Source of the DNA: Streptomyces griseiscabiei | GTDB lineage: Bacteria; Actinomycetota; Actinomycetes; Streptomycetales; Streptomycetaceae | Direction of reading: 5' to 3' | Length of the DNA: 64,000 bases | Assembly (NCBI RefSeq): GCF_020010925.1 | Contig: NZ_JAGJBZ010000002.1 | Location: 3,844,001 to 3,908,000 of the forward strand | The notes under the pieces: model-generated | The model's input: only the letters and a program-made list of their open reading frames with translations | Database searches by the model: none | What the model was told of the DNA's origin: nothing | In this document: in pieces, positions 8,827 to 18,009 of the stretch | How the letters are laid out: the number at the start of each line of letters is the position of its first letter | Position numbering within the stretch: position 1 is the stretch's first letter | Translations under genes and position numbers: made by a program

Positions 8827-11800
8827 ATGACCTCAGCGACCACCACCGGCCAGGACGGAACGACCGTCCCCGGTCCCACCGGCCACCTGCCGGGCCCGTT
8901 CCTCGATCACGTGCTGCGGCAGTCCTTCGGACTGGAGGGATACGTCCAGCACCCCCTGGGAGGGGAGGTCGACCACAACGTTCGGATCACCGGCGACGAC
9001 GGCATGCGCTACTTCGTACGGGTCACCCGCGCGGAGCCGGACTCGGCCGATGTTCTCTGGCAGAACTCGCTCCTGCAGCATCTGGCCTTCACCGTTCCCG
9101 ACCTTCCGGTGCCACGGCTGATCCCGACACGCGAGGGGAAGTCCCTTGCCGCCGTCGTCCACGAGGGCCGAACGCACGTGGTTCGCGTGATGAGCTGGAT
9201 CGAGGGCCGGGTCCTGGCGGATCTCGACGACCACCCCGCGGCGCTTCTGCGTCAGCTGGGAGAATCCGCCGGGCGGCTGAGTCTCGGCCTGTCCAGCGTG
9301 GAGCCACCGGTGGGCTTGCAACCGCACGACTGGGACATGCGCCGGGCCGCCGAGATCGTCGAGGCGTCGCTGCACGCCGTACAGGACGCGGACCGGCGGG
9401 AGTCGGTGCGCACGATCATGGGCTGGTACGACGATCTCCTGCCCGTATGGGACCGACTGCCGCAGAGCGTCGTGCACCAGGATCTCAATGACGCCAACGT
9501 CCTCGCCCACGCCGACGAGCACGGGATGCTGCGGATCTCGGGCATCGTCGACCTGGGCGACTCGCTCCACAGTGCGCGCGCGGCGGAGGTGGCGATCGCG
9601 GCGGGCTACGCCATGGTCCGCAAGGCCGACCCGCTCGCCGCGGCGGCCGAGGTCGTGGCCGGCTTCCACTCGGTGCTCCCCCTCACGGCCGAGGAACTGG
9701 CGGCTGTCTATCCGCTGGCGGCAGCCCGGCTGTGCATGAACGCCGTGACGTGGACGCGCCGGGTCGCCGAGAGCGACACGCCGTACGGGCGAATCCGCAT
9801 GCAACACACCTGGCCGGCGATCACGCAGGTCGCCGAGGTCTGCCCCGAGGTCGCCGAGGCGACGTTCCGGGTCGCGTGCGGGCTCCCCCCGACGCAGGAG
9901 CAGCGGGGTCTGGGAGAGGCCCTGGCAGATGCGGCCCTAGACGGTTCCCCGTACGCACCGGCCCCACAGTTGCTCGACCTGCGACCGGCAAGTGATCTCT
10001 ACGACGAAGTCGACTGGCACGACGCGAGGGCGGTGCGCGCGAGCATCGACGACGTCCTCGACGGAAGACGGCGACGGGGCTACGTGCCCCACCTCAGCGC
10101 ATCGCTGCTCCCGGGGGGCCGACGCCGCCCGGGAGCCGACGAGCCCGCGACGGTCCAGGTCGGCGGTTCGCTGATCCTGGCAGACGCCGAGGAGGCAGCC
10201 AGCCCGCTGCCCGGCGTAGTCGAAGCCCGCGGTGGCGCCGGGATGCCGTTGGTGCTGCGACACGCGGTCGAGGGGCTGGAGTTCTGGACGTGCTGGTGGG
10301 GCCTCGACGACACGCCGCCCGTCGCGGCGACAGTTCCGGCCGGGGCGCCGTTGGGACGAGCCGGCGGGAGCGAGGAGACGGACCCGCTCGGGCCCTGCGT
10401 CCAGGTACAGGTCCATCGCACCGCGCGGATGGCCACGTGGCCGCCGCCTCGTGTCGTGCCGCCCTCCGCACGGCAGGTGTGGAGCCACCTGTCACCCGAC
10501 CCCGCCCGGCTCCTCGGATTCACCGAATCCTCCGCCGCGGCCCCCACCGTCGACGACGTCGTCTCTGTGCGCCGTCGCCACATCGCTCGCTCCCAGCGCA
10601 ACTACTACCGCACCCCGATGAACCTCGTGCGCGGGCGGGGCGTGTGGTTCCACGACGAGGACGGCCTGGCCTATCTGGACTCGCTGAACAACGTCACCCA
10701 CGTCGGCCATGCCGAACCACGCGTGACGGCCGCCGCCACTCGACAGATGCGCAAGCTCAACACCAACAGCCGTTTCGTCTACCCGCAGATCGCCAGTTAC
10801 GTACAGAAGCTGGTAGCCACCCTGCCCGAGCCGCTCGAGGTGGTCTTCCTGGTGTGCACGGGCAGCGAGGCGAACGACCTGGCGCTGCGGATCGCCCGCC
10901 AGGTGACAGGTCGTCAGCACATCGTCAACATCGACGGCGCGTACCACGGAAACACCGGCGTGGTGACCGGTATCAGCCCGAACCGTTACAAGGGCCCCGG
11001 CGGCTCCGGTGCACCCGCGACCACCCACGAGGTCGTCATCCCGGACCGCTACCGCAGCACCTACGGGTACGACGACGGGGACGCCGGAGTCAAGTACGCC
11101 CGCGACGCCGCGGCTGTCATCGAGCGGATCACGGCCGACGGCCGACCCCCTGCCGCTTTCATCGCCGAGTCCCTGATGGGATCGGGCGGGAACATCGTGT
11201 TCCCCGACGGCTACCTCGACGGCGTGTTCACCGCTGCCAGGCGAGCGGGCGCCCTGTGCATCTCCGACGAGGTCCAGGTCGGCGTCGGACGACTCGGGCC
11301 CTGGTGGGGGTTCGAGCTCCAGGGGGTGGTCCCGGACATCGTCACGATGGGCAAGCCACTGGGGAACGGGCATCCCCTCGCGGCGGTGGTCACGACTCGG
11401 GAGATCGCCGACGCGTTCGACACGGGCATGAAGTACTTCAACACCTTCGGCGGCAACCCTGTCTCCTGCGCGATCGGCGAGGCCGTGCTCGACATCGTCG
11501 AGCGGGATGGGCTGAGGGAGAACGCCGTGAGCGTGGGCGGGTACTTCGCCCAGTCGCTGCGTGAGCTCCAGCAGCGCCAACCGCTCATCGGTGACGTGCG
11601 GGCGGAAGGGCTCTACCTCGGCGTCGAACTGGTCCGTAGCCGCACCACCAAAATGCCGGCCACCGAGCAGGCCTTCATGGTCACCGAGCTCATGAAGGAG
11701 CGAGGCGTCATCGTGTTCCCCAATGGCGTGCACGACAACGTATTGAAGATCAAACCGCCCATGACCTTCAGCCGCGAGCACGTGGATCTTTACGTCGACG

Positions 11801-11853
11801 TGCTGGACGAGGTCCTGTCCTTGCCCGAGCTGCGCTCGGCCGTACAGTCCTGA
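8827..11853 (+). CDS. Fusion protein: APH-type kinase, M23-like linker, class III PLP enzyme
   Basis: The 1008-residue product starts at ATG 8827 (GAGAGAG about 10 bases upstream); a GTG at 8785 lacks a binding site. Residues about 25-330 form an aminoglycoside-phosphotransferase fold with the catalytic loop VVHQDLNDANVL (Asp219, Asn224) and metal-binding VDLGD (Asp242). Residues about 430-560 correspond to the M23-like domain of its paralogue but have lost the metal ligands. Residues about 575-1008 are a class III aminotransferase fold with SDEVQVG (Asp814) and PLP lysine Lys843 in MGKPLGNG. Known relatives of the two ends are hydroxylysine kinase and phospho-amine phospho-lyases. Kinase plus phospho-lyase on an amino alcohol is my inference; ordinary transamination remains possible. 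Confidence 0.85.
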   Translation: MTSATTTGQDGTTVPGPTGHLPGPFLDHVLRQSFGLEGYVQHPLGGEVDHNVRITGDDGMRYFVRVTRAEPDSADVLWQNSLLQHLAFTVPDLPVPRLIPTREGKSLAAVVHEGRTHVVRVMSWIEGRVLADLDDHPAALLRQLGESAGRLSLGLSSVEPPVGLQPHDWDMRRAAEIVEASLHAVQDADRRESVRTIMGWYDDLLPVWDRLPQSVVHQDLNDANVLAHADEHGMLRISGIVDLGDSLHSARAAEVAIAAGYAMVRKADPLAAAAEVVAGFHSVLPLTAEELAAVYPLAAARLCMNAVTWTRRVAESDTPYGRIRMQHTWPAITQVAEVCPEVAEATFRVACGLPPTQEQRGLGEALADAALDGSPYAPAPQLLDLRPASDLYDEVDWHDARAVRASIDDVLDGRRRRGYVPHLSASLLPGGRRRPGADEPATVQVGGSLILADAEEAASPLPGVVEARGGAGMPLVLRHAVEGLEFWTCWWGLDDTPPVAATVPAGAPLGRAGGSEETDPLGPCVQVQVHRTARMATWPPPRVVPPSARQVWSHLSPDPARLLGFTESSAAAPTVDDVVSVRRRHIARSQRNYYRTPMNLVRGRGVWFHDEDGLAYLDSLNNVTHVGHAEPRVTAAATRQMRKLNTNSRFVYPQIASYVQKLVATLPEPLEVVFLVCTGSEANDLALRIARQVTGRQHIVNIDGAYHGNTGVVTGISPNRYKGPGGSGAPATTHEVVIPDRYRSTYGYDDGDAGVKYARDAAAVIERITADGRPPAAFIAESLMGSGGNIVFPDGYLDGVFTAARRAGALCISDEVQVGVGRLGPWWGFELQGVVPDIVTMGKPLGNGHPLAAVVTTREIADAFDTGMKYFNTFGGNPVSCAIGEAVLDIVERDGLRENAVSVGGYFAQSLRELQQRQPLIGDVRAEGLYLGVELVRSRTTKMPATEQAFMVTELMKERGVIVFPNGVHDNVLKIKPPMTFSREHVDLYVDVLDEVLSLPELRSAVQS

Positions 11854-11869
11854 GACGGGCAACCGTCCA

Positions 11870-11900
11870 GTGCGGCGGACCTCGCCCTTCAGGGCCGCAC
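11870..11900 (+). terminator. Possible transcription terminator hairpin
   Basis: GTGCGGC at 11870-11876 pairs with GCCGCAC at 11894-11900 across a 17-base loop, starting 17 bases after the fusion-enzyme stop, in a convergent gap. There is no T-tract. The call is weak. Confidence 0.35.
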
Positions 11901-12038
11901 CTCCCATCCGATCGACTTCATCACCACAAACGGCCACTCCGCGGCCTGAGTCGAAACAGGAAACACACGACCCTGACCATCGGCGCCCTGACGGCTGAGC
12001 CTGGCCGGAAGACCCGCGGGAGCCTCCGCCGCCACCCC

Positions 12039-13484
12039 TCACACGGGAGACGTCCGGTGCGGGGGCGCGACTGCCGCGGACGACTCTCCATGGGTGGTGC
12101 GGCCGACGCGGACGAGCGCCAAGTAGACGGCCGAGGTGACGACCATGCCGGGAATCCAGGACAGGTCGGCGTTGGCGAGCTGTCGCGCGACGGGCCCGAC
12201 GTACCAGGCGTTGCTCATGGCCGGGATGCCGGACACCACGCCGGTCAGGAAGGCGATGAGGACCTTGAGGTTGACCCCGTAGTGGGTCCACGTGGCCGGA
12301 TCGCTCCAGTACTTTCCGCTGCGGGTGTACATGCCGGGGACGTCGTACTCTCCGTGCTGGACGAGGTAGAAGTCCACGAGGTTCACCGCTCCCCAGGGAA
12401 TGAGCAGCAGGAGCAGGAACGACAGGAACGCCGTCAGGTTGCCGGTGAAGTCCTGTGACGCCGTGACGGCCAGGCCCAGGCCGATGACGAGGGTCGGCAG
12501 CATCATTGCCGCACGGGTCCTGAACGAGTTCGGGATCTTGACGAAGGTCGAGAGGCCGGTGATCAGGTTCAGCATCCCGCCGTAGAGGTTGAGCATGTTC
12601 GTCACGGCCAGGCCCAGGGCGGTCACCACCAGGACGACTGTCGCGAGTGCGCCGCCGCCGAGCGCGGCACTGGCGCTCTGGAAGACGTCCGCGGCCGCGA
12701 ACCTGGCCGCGAGCAGCACACCGATGACGCAGCAGAAGGTGGAGGACAGGAACACCCCGGCCGCCGTCCACCAGAAGACCGCCCGGCCCGACGCGTCGCT
12801 CGGCAGGTAGCGCGAGTAGTCCGAGACGGCCGTCGCGTAGGTGAGCGCGAACGTCACGGCGACCCCGGTGCCGGCCAGGAACGACGTGAGCGACACCGGA
12901 CCGGACGCCACCGCCACGCCGTCCCCTCGGAGGAGCGTGTAGACGCTGACGACGATCAGGCTGACGGTGAGCGGCCACGTCGCACAGCGGGCGACGACGT
13001 GGATGGCCCGGTTGCCCATCAGTGCGGGGACCACGCTCAGCGCGGCGACCAGTGACGTGGCCAGGGGCAGCGGGATGCTGTCGTCCGTGGCCACCTTGAG
13101 CGCGATACCGCCCGCGAGCGAGACCGAGACCGTGAACCCGACGTACATGACGGACCCCACCACCACGGGCACCAGGGCGCCGAGGTAGCCGAACTGGCCG
13201 CGGCTCTGGATCAGTTGGGGAATCCCCAGCCTGGCACCCTGGATCGAGTGCAGGGCCATGAGGACGGTTCCGACCAGGTTGCCGATGACGGCGGCGAGCA
13301 GCGCCAGCGGGATGTTGCGGCAGACCGAGTAGATGATCGCGCCGAAGATGGCGTTGCCGACGTTGAGGTTGGAGGCGAACCACACGTGGAAGAGGTCGCG
13401 GGGGCGTCCTCGGCGGTGGGATTCGGGCACCGGATCGACGTGGTGCAGTTCGATCCCGGTTTCAGTGGCGGGTGTTCCGGTCAT
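12039..13484 (-). CDS. NCS1-family permease (cytosine/purine/allantoin type)
   Basis: The 481-residue product has about 12 membrane segments. Its N-terminus carries the NCS1-like pattern FHVWFASNLNVGNAIFGAII, with ALTYATAVSDYSRYLP in the middle. This family co-transports nucleobases, hydantoins, allantoin or related nitrogen compounds with protons or sodium. The start ATG (13482-13484) overlaps the TGA of the upstream fusion enzyme by four bases (ATGA), so translation is coupled. In the SDR-amidase-fusion-permease operon it probably imports the pathway substrate. The exact substrate cannot be read from sequence. Confidence 0.88.
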   Translation of the reverse strand: MTGTPATETGIELHHVDPVPESHRRGRPRDLFHVWFASNLNVGNAIFGAIIYSVCRNIPLALLAAVIGNLVGTVLMALHSIQGARLGIPQLIQSRGQFGYLGALVPVVVGSVMYVGFTVSVSLAGGIALKVATDDSIPLPLATSLVAALSVVPALMGNRAIHVVARCATWPLTVSLIVVSVYTLLRGDGVAVASGPVSLTSFLAGTGVAVTFALTYATAVSDYSRYLPSDASGRAVFWWTAAGVFLSSTFCCVIGVLLAARFAAADVFQSASAALGGGALATVVLVVTALGLAVTNMLNLYGGMLNLITGLSTFVKIPNSFRTRAAMMLPTLVIGLGLAVTASQDFTGNLTAFLSFLLLLLIPWGAVNLVDFYLVQHGEYDVPGMYTRSGKYWSDPATWTHYGVNLKVLIAFLTGVVSGIPAMSNAWYVGPVARQLANADLSWIPGMVVTSAVYLALVRVGRTTHGESSAAVAPPHRTSPV

Positions 13485-16400
13485 GGGCTCTCATTCCTTT
13501 CATCGGCAGCCTTGCTGGTCGTGGGGTGCCGGTGAATCGATCGTGCCGAGGCTGTGCGGGACCGTGCCCGCTCCTCGAGCACCCGGGTGAACTGGGCGAC
13601 GAAGTGGTCGGCGGCCGCTGTGTCGAAGCAGAGGGGCGGCTTGATCTTCAGGACGTTGAGCTCGACTCCGGTGGGTTGGATGACGACACCGAGTTCGAGC
13701 ATGCGTTTGCACATCTGGGTCGCGGCGGCGGGCGCCGGCTCCTTGCCGCCCGGTACGACGATGTCGACCCCGCGGTAGAGGCCCTCCCCGTGGACGGTGC
13801 CGATCTCGGGGAAGCGTGCGGCCAGGGCGTCGAGCTCTGCGCCGAGGTACGTGCCGACCGTACGCGCGTTCGCCGCCAGGCCTTCGTCACGGAGGACGTC
13901 GAGGACCGCCGTACCGATCCGGCATGAGACCGGGCCGCCGCCGGTGGAGGAGAAGAATCCTGCTCGTCGGCCGAACGCCGCCGCGATCTCGGGCCGGCAC
14001 GCGACGACACCGATCGGGTGTCCGTTGCCGGTGGCCTTTGCCGCGGCGACGATGTCGGGGGTCGCGCCTTGGCCTTCGAACGCCCAGAAGGCCGGACCGG
14101 TCCGTCCCATCCCGACCTGGATCTCGTCGGCGACGCACACCCCGCCCGCCTCGCGCACGGCGGCGTAGGCCCCGGCCAGGTACCCCTGGGGAGGAACGAT
14201 TCCTCCCTGACTGCCGAGCAGGGGTTCGGCCACGAACGCGGCCACGCCACCGCCCGGGCCGGCTTCGGCGCAGGCTCGCCGCACGGACTCCACGTACGGT
14301 TCCGCGCGTGCACCGTGCCGTCCGCGGTAGGGGTCGGGTGTCTCGGCGACGTGGACGTGTGAGTCGAGTTCCTCGCGCCACCGCGGGCGGTCGTGGGGGA
14401 GCGTGTCCAGCGCGAACACGTCCGAGGTCCAGCCGTGGTAGGAGCCCTCGACGACGACCACCGAGCGACGCCCGGTGTGGACGCGGGCCAGCTGGACGGC
14501 GAGGTCGACGGCCTCGCTGCCCGAATTCAGGAAGAAGAAGGTATGCAGTTCCTCGGGCAGGGTGGAGGCGAGTCGTTCCGCGTACTCGCCCATGGCGTCG
14601 TACAGGAAGCGGGAGTTGGTGTTGAGCAGCGCCATCTGCCGTGCCGCCGCCGAGGTGAGAGCGGGGTGGGAGTGCCCGACGATCGCGACGTTGTTGATCA
14701 TGTCGAGGTATCGTCGGCCCGCGCTGTCGTAGAGCCAGTGCCGCCAGCCTCGGACCATGTGTACGGGAGTCTCGAAGTACGTCGACTGGGCGCCGGCCAC
14801 GTACTTCGCCCGCTGCTCATGCACACGTTCGACCGCCTTTCCGTGCTCCGCCCTGGTGGGCGTCCCGACGAGCGGTGACGGGTCCGCACAAAGCGTCAGG
14901 AGGGCCGCACGGTCCCGTACCCGGCCGAGGCCCGGCAGGTCGGGCGAGAGGCCGAGTTGGACGTGGACGTGGGCAGGCAGCGGGCCGGTGGACGGCGCGA
15001 CCACCGCGACCTCGGCTCCACGGCGCACGGTGTGCCCGACGGGGAAGTGCGCGGCCACTCCGGCGACCCGGACGTAGAACGTGGTGGTGTCGACGCGGCT
15101 CTGCAACACGACGGCTTGAGCCTCGGCCCGGACTACCGTGGCGTCGAGCGGAGCGAAGACCTCCGTGCCGACGGGGACGAACAGATCAGCCCCCAGGTGC
15201 AGTGCGGCGGGCGCCTGGTCGGTGGGGTCCGGCCGGCCGAGGCGGACCTCGTCGAAGCGCCCGACGGCCGTCTCCGTGTCGGCTCCGAGCGGCGGGAAGG
15301 CCGCGTCGTCCAGCCAGTTGCCCGCGGAGAACAGCTCCGACTCGACGCTGAGATCGACCGGCCGGAGCGGACCGAAATCCTGGCCGCGGAGGATCGGGCT
15401 CGGTGACTGCCGGGCGACGAGATCGGCCAGGTCGGTCTCCGGCGCGCCGAAACCGCAGGCCTCGCGCACCACCGCGGTGGCGAGAGCGGGGTCGACGTCC
15501 AGCACGGCGCGCAGTGCTCGCCAGTCCTCGGCGGCGATCTTGGCCGCCCCCTCGTCGTCCGGATCCTGGTGCGACGCGACGGTCTGGAGCGCCGCGCAGA
15601 GCACGGCACGCGCGCGGATCAGCGTCCACAGCGCGTTTGCCTCCGCCTCGGACAACGACAGCACGTCGAGGTATCCGGCGAGGACGGGCAGCGCCGCACC
15701 CACGGGGTCCTCGGGCCCGCGTGCGATGGCGGCCAGCATCGGCGTGGCGATCTCGCCGGCCCGCCACGTCCACACCAGGTCACCGAAGTCGATGATCCCG
15801 GTCGGTACGAAATCTCCGTCGGCGTCGAAGTCACCGACCACGTTGTGCTCGTGGATGTCGGTGTGCACGGCTTGTTCCGGCAGCCGCCCGGCGATGTCGC
15901 CGGTGATGAGCTCGGCCACCGGAGCGAGTGCCCGCTCGATGAGCGCGTTCTCCACGTCCGTGAAGTGATCGGTGAGGTCCGCCACGGTCTGGACCGCGTG
16001 GCGCGGATCCCATGAAGAGCGGCGGTGCAGCCCGGGGTGGTCGAACCCGGCAAGTGCGGTGACCGATCTCGCGGCCAGACGGCCGAGGCAGCGCAGGGCC
16101 CTCGGCAAGAGGTGCGCGGCGGCGCCCATCGGTGCGCCCGGAACCCAGTCCAGCAGCCGTATGCGGAGCCCGTCGAGATCGACCAGCTCATGGTCCCGCA
16201 GCGTCGGGACGGCTTCCGGCACCACGAGGCCCGGATCCCGGGACCGGAAGTGACGGATCGCCAGATGTTCGGCGTGGGCCGCCTCGGCACCGCTGTCGGC
16301 CAGGGTCGCCCTCAGGACGTGTCGTCGGCCGGTCCCGGCGTTCTCGACCAGCATGATCTGGTCCTGCGTGCTCCCCAGGTCGGTGAGCCGACCGGTGATT

Positions 16401-16525
16401 CCCCACTCCTCGCGCAGGAGGCGGGTCGCGTCCTGCGCCGACAGCGTCGGGCCGGTGACGGGGGCGGCTGAGGCGGCCGCGTCCACCGTGCCTTCGTCGG
16501 TGAACGACCGTTGCGTCTCAGCCAT
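13481..16525 (-). CDS. Fusion protein: APH-type kinase, M23 domain, class III PLP enzyme (second paralogue)
   Basis: The 1014-residue product has the architecture of the protein at 8827-11853. The kinase-like domain (about 30-330) has AVHTDIHEHNVV (Asp223, Asn228) and IIDFGD (Asp246). The M23/LytM-like domain (about 425-530) keeps the metal ligands: His443 and Asp447 in HLGADLF, His519 and His521 in HVHVQL. The class III PLP domain (about 575-1000) has NSGSEAV, ADEIQVGMGR (Asp800) and Lys830 in AAAKATGNG. No export signal is present, so the M23 fold presumably acts in the cytoplasm, perhaps as a binding or scaffold domain. The gene overlaps the amidase upstream by 8 bases and the permease downstream by 4. 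Confidence 0.87.
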   Translation of the reverse strand: MAETQRSFTDEGTVDAAASAAPVTGPTLSAQDATRLLREEWGITGRLTDLGSTQDQIMLVENAGTGRRHVLRATLADSGAEAAHAEHLAIRHFRSRDPGLVVPEAVPTLRDHELVDLDGLRIRLLDWVPGAPMGAAAHLLPRALRCLGRLAARSVTALAGFDHPGLHRRSSWDPRHAVQTVADLTDHFTDVENALIERALAPVAELITGDIAGRLPEQAVHTDIHEHNVVGDFDADGDFVPTGIIDFGDLVWTWRAGEIATPMLAAIARGPEDPVGAALPVLAGYLDVLSLSEAEANALWTLIRARAVLCAALQTVASHQDPDDEGAAKIAAEDWRALRAVLDVDPALATAVVREACGFGAPETDLADLVARQSPSPILRGQDFGPLRPVDLSVESELFSAGNWLDDAAFPPLGADTETAVGRFDEVRLGRPDPTDQAPAALHLGADLFVPVGTEVFAPLDATVVRAEAQAVVLQSRVDTTTFYVRVAGVAAHFPVGHTVRRGAEVAVVAPSTGPLPAHVHVQLGLSPDLPGLGRVRDRAALLTLCADPSPLVGTPTRAEHGKAVERVHEQRAKYVAGAQSTYFETPVHMVRGWRHWLYDSAGRRYLDMINNVAIVGHSHPALTSAAARQMALLNTNSRFLYDAMGEYAERLASTLPEELHTFFFLNSGSEAVDLAVQLARVHTGRRSVVVVEGSYHGWTSDVFALDTLPHDRPRWREELDSHVHVAETPDPYRGRHGARAEPYVESVRRACAEAGPGGGVAAFVAEPLLGSQGGIVPPQGYLAGAYAAVREAGGVCVADEIQVGMGRTGPAFWAFEGQGATPDIVAAAKATGNGHPIGVVACRPEIAAAFGRRAGFFSSTGGGPVSCRIGTAVLDVLRDEGLAANARTVGTYLGAELDALAARFPEIGTVHGEGLYRGVDIVVPGGKEPAPAAATQMCKRMLELGVVIQPTGVELNVLKIKPPLCFDTAAADHFVAQFTRVLEERARSRTASARSIHRHPTTSKAADERNESP

Positions 16526-17951
16526 GGTGGGCCAGCTTCGGGCGCCAGTCCGGGTCGTTCCAGAGGCCGAGACGTGCTTCGGCGGCCGCGCCGAGGCGGA
16601 ACGCGGTCAGATCGTCGTACGGTCGAGCGACGATCTGCACCCCGGTCGGCACCCCGTTGCCTGCGCGGCCCGAGGGCACGTTGAGGACCGGATGTCTGCT
16701 CGCGATGTTGAAGAGCTGGGTCAGGCACTGGCTCACGAGGTTGTCGAAGTGCACGCCCTCGGCGAGTTCGACGGACTCCACGGACGTGGCGTCCGCCGGG
16801 TAGCCGGTGGTGGCCATGGTCGGGCAGATGATGGCGTCGTGGTCGCGGTAGATCTCGGCGAGCACGGCGTGCATACGGCCTTCCTCCTCCGCGATCCGCA
16901 GGGAACCGATCTTCTCCAGGGCCGCCTCGCACGCCTCGACGACGTCGAGGACGTTCCGGGACCAGCGCGGGTCGTCGGCCGGCGCCGCCTCCCGTACGGA
17001 AGGCGCGAGGAGGAGGCCGTAGTGGGCGAACGCGGTGGCCATGATCGACTGGCGGGTGATCGGGATCTCGACCGGGGTCACCTCGGCTCCGGCGTCCCGC
17101 AGGGCGTTCGCGAACCGCTCGATGTTCGCCGCCGCCTCGGGGACGACGGGGAAGTCACCGATGGTGACCGCGAGCGCGACCTTCAGTCCCGCACACGACC
17201 CGAAGGCCGTCGGGAGCGGTGGAGCGGCGGGTACCGAGACATGGTCCAGGAGGTCCGGTCCGGCGATGACGTTCTGGAAGAGAGCGCAGTCAGTGACCGT
17301 GCGGGCCATCGGCCCGTCCTGACAGTAGGTGTCGAGACTGAGCGGCGGCAGCGACGGAATCCGTCCGTAGGAGGGGCGGAACCCGACGATGCCACACAGA
17401 GCCGACGGAACCCGGATGGAGCCCGCGATGTCGGAGCCGGTGGCCAGTGGGGCGAGTCCGGCGGCCAGTGCCGCACCCGAGCCGCCCGAGGAACCGCCGG
17501 GGCTGTGGTCGAGGTTCCATGGATTGCGTGTGACGCCCCACAGCTCGGAGTGGGTGGTCACGGCGATCGAGAACTCCGGCGTCGTGGTCCGCAAGTGCAG
17601 GACCGCACCGGCGTCGATCAGCCGCTGGACCATCGGCTGGGTCTGCGTCGCGACGTTGCCTTCGGTCAGCAGGGAGCCGAAGCGATGGGACCTGCCGGCG
17701 ATCGGCATCTCCTCCTTCACCGCGACCGGGACGCCTTCGAGTGCCCGGGGCGCCGGGCCCCTCCCCGCGTACCTGGCCTCGGCGGCCCGCGCGACATCGT
17801 GGGCCTCGTCGAACATCTCCTCGGCGACCGCGTTGACCTCGCTGGTCTTGGCGACCCGTTCGATCAGCGAGTCCAGGACTTCCACCGGGGACAGCTCGCG
17901 CCGCCGAAACGCCCCCAGCATCTCGTCGGCCGACAGATAGTTCAGGTCCAT
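16518..17951 (-). CDS. Amidase-signature family hydrolase
   Basis: I chose ATG 17949-17951 (MDLNYLSADE), with AGAGGAG about 6 bases upstream; the frame to its right lacks a binding site. The product is 477 residues. The amidase-signature triad is visible: Lys79 (VAVKEEM), Ser154 in HSPGGSSGGSGAAL, and nucleophile Ser178 in GSDIAGSIRVPS. These cytoplasmic enzymes hydrolyse amides to acid plus ammonia or amine. Lying between an SDR and a kinase/phospho-lyase fusion, it probably releases an amine or amino alcohol, but glutamyl-tRNA-type, carbamoyl or hydantoin-derived substrates are not excluded. It ends inside the start of the next gene. Confidence 0.88.
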   Translation of the reverse strand: MDLNYLSADEMLGAFRRRELSPVEVLDSLIERVAKTSEVNAVAEEMFDEAHDVARAAEARYAGRGPAPRALEGVPVAVKEEMPIAGRSHRFGSLLTEGNVATQTQPMVQRLIDAGAVLHLRTTTPEFSIAVTTHSELWGVTRNPWNLDHSPGGSSGGSGAALAAGLAPLATGSDIAGSIRVPSALCGIVGFRPSYGRIPSLPPLSLDTYCQDGPMARTVTDCALFQNVIAGPDLLDHVSVPAAPPLPTAFGSCAGLKVALAVTIGDFPVVPEAAANIERFANALRDAGAEVTPVEIPITRQSIMATAFAHYGLLLAPSVREAAPADDPRWSRNVLDVVEACEAALEKIGSLRIAEEEGRMHAVLAEIYRDHDAIICPTMATTGYPADATSVESVELAEGVHFDNLVSQCLTQLFNIASRHPVLNVPSGRAGNGVPTGVQIVARPYDDLTAFRLGAAAEARLGLWNDPDWRPKLAHHG

Positions 17952-18009
17952 CCTTCGCTCCTCTTGGCGATGGGCAGTACGGGTAAAGGCCATACGGGCG
18001 TGCAAAGAG

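Noticed and set aside
9100-9810. The APH-like domains taken as an aminoglycoside resistance gene
   Set aside because: The domain is fused to metabolic domains and sits in a catabolic locus. The APH fold includes many small-molecule kinases, so antibiotic resistance is not supported.
10492-13383. A 963-codon minus-strand frame across the fusion enzyme and permease
   Set aside because: It runs antisense through the PLP-enzyme domain and out of frame through the NCS1 permease, so it is a shadow.
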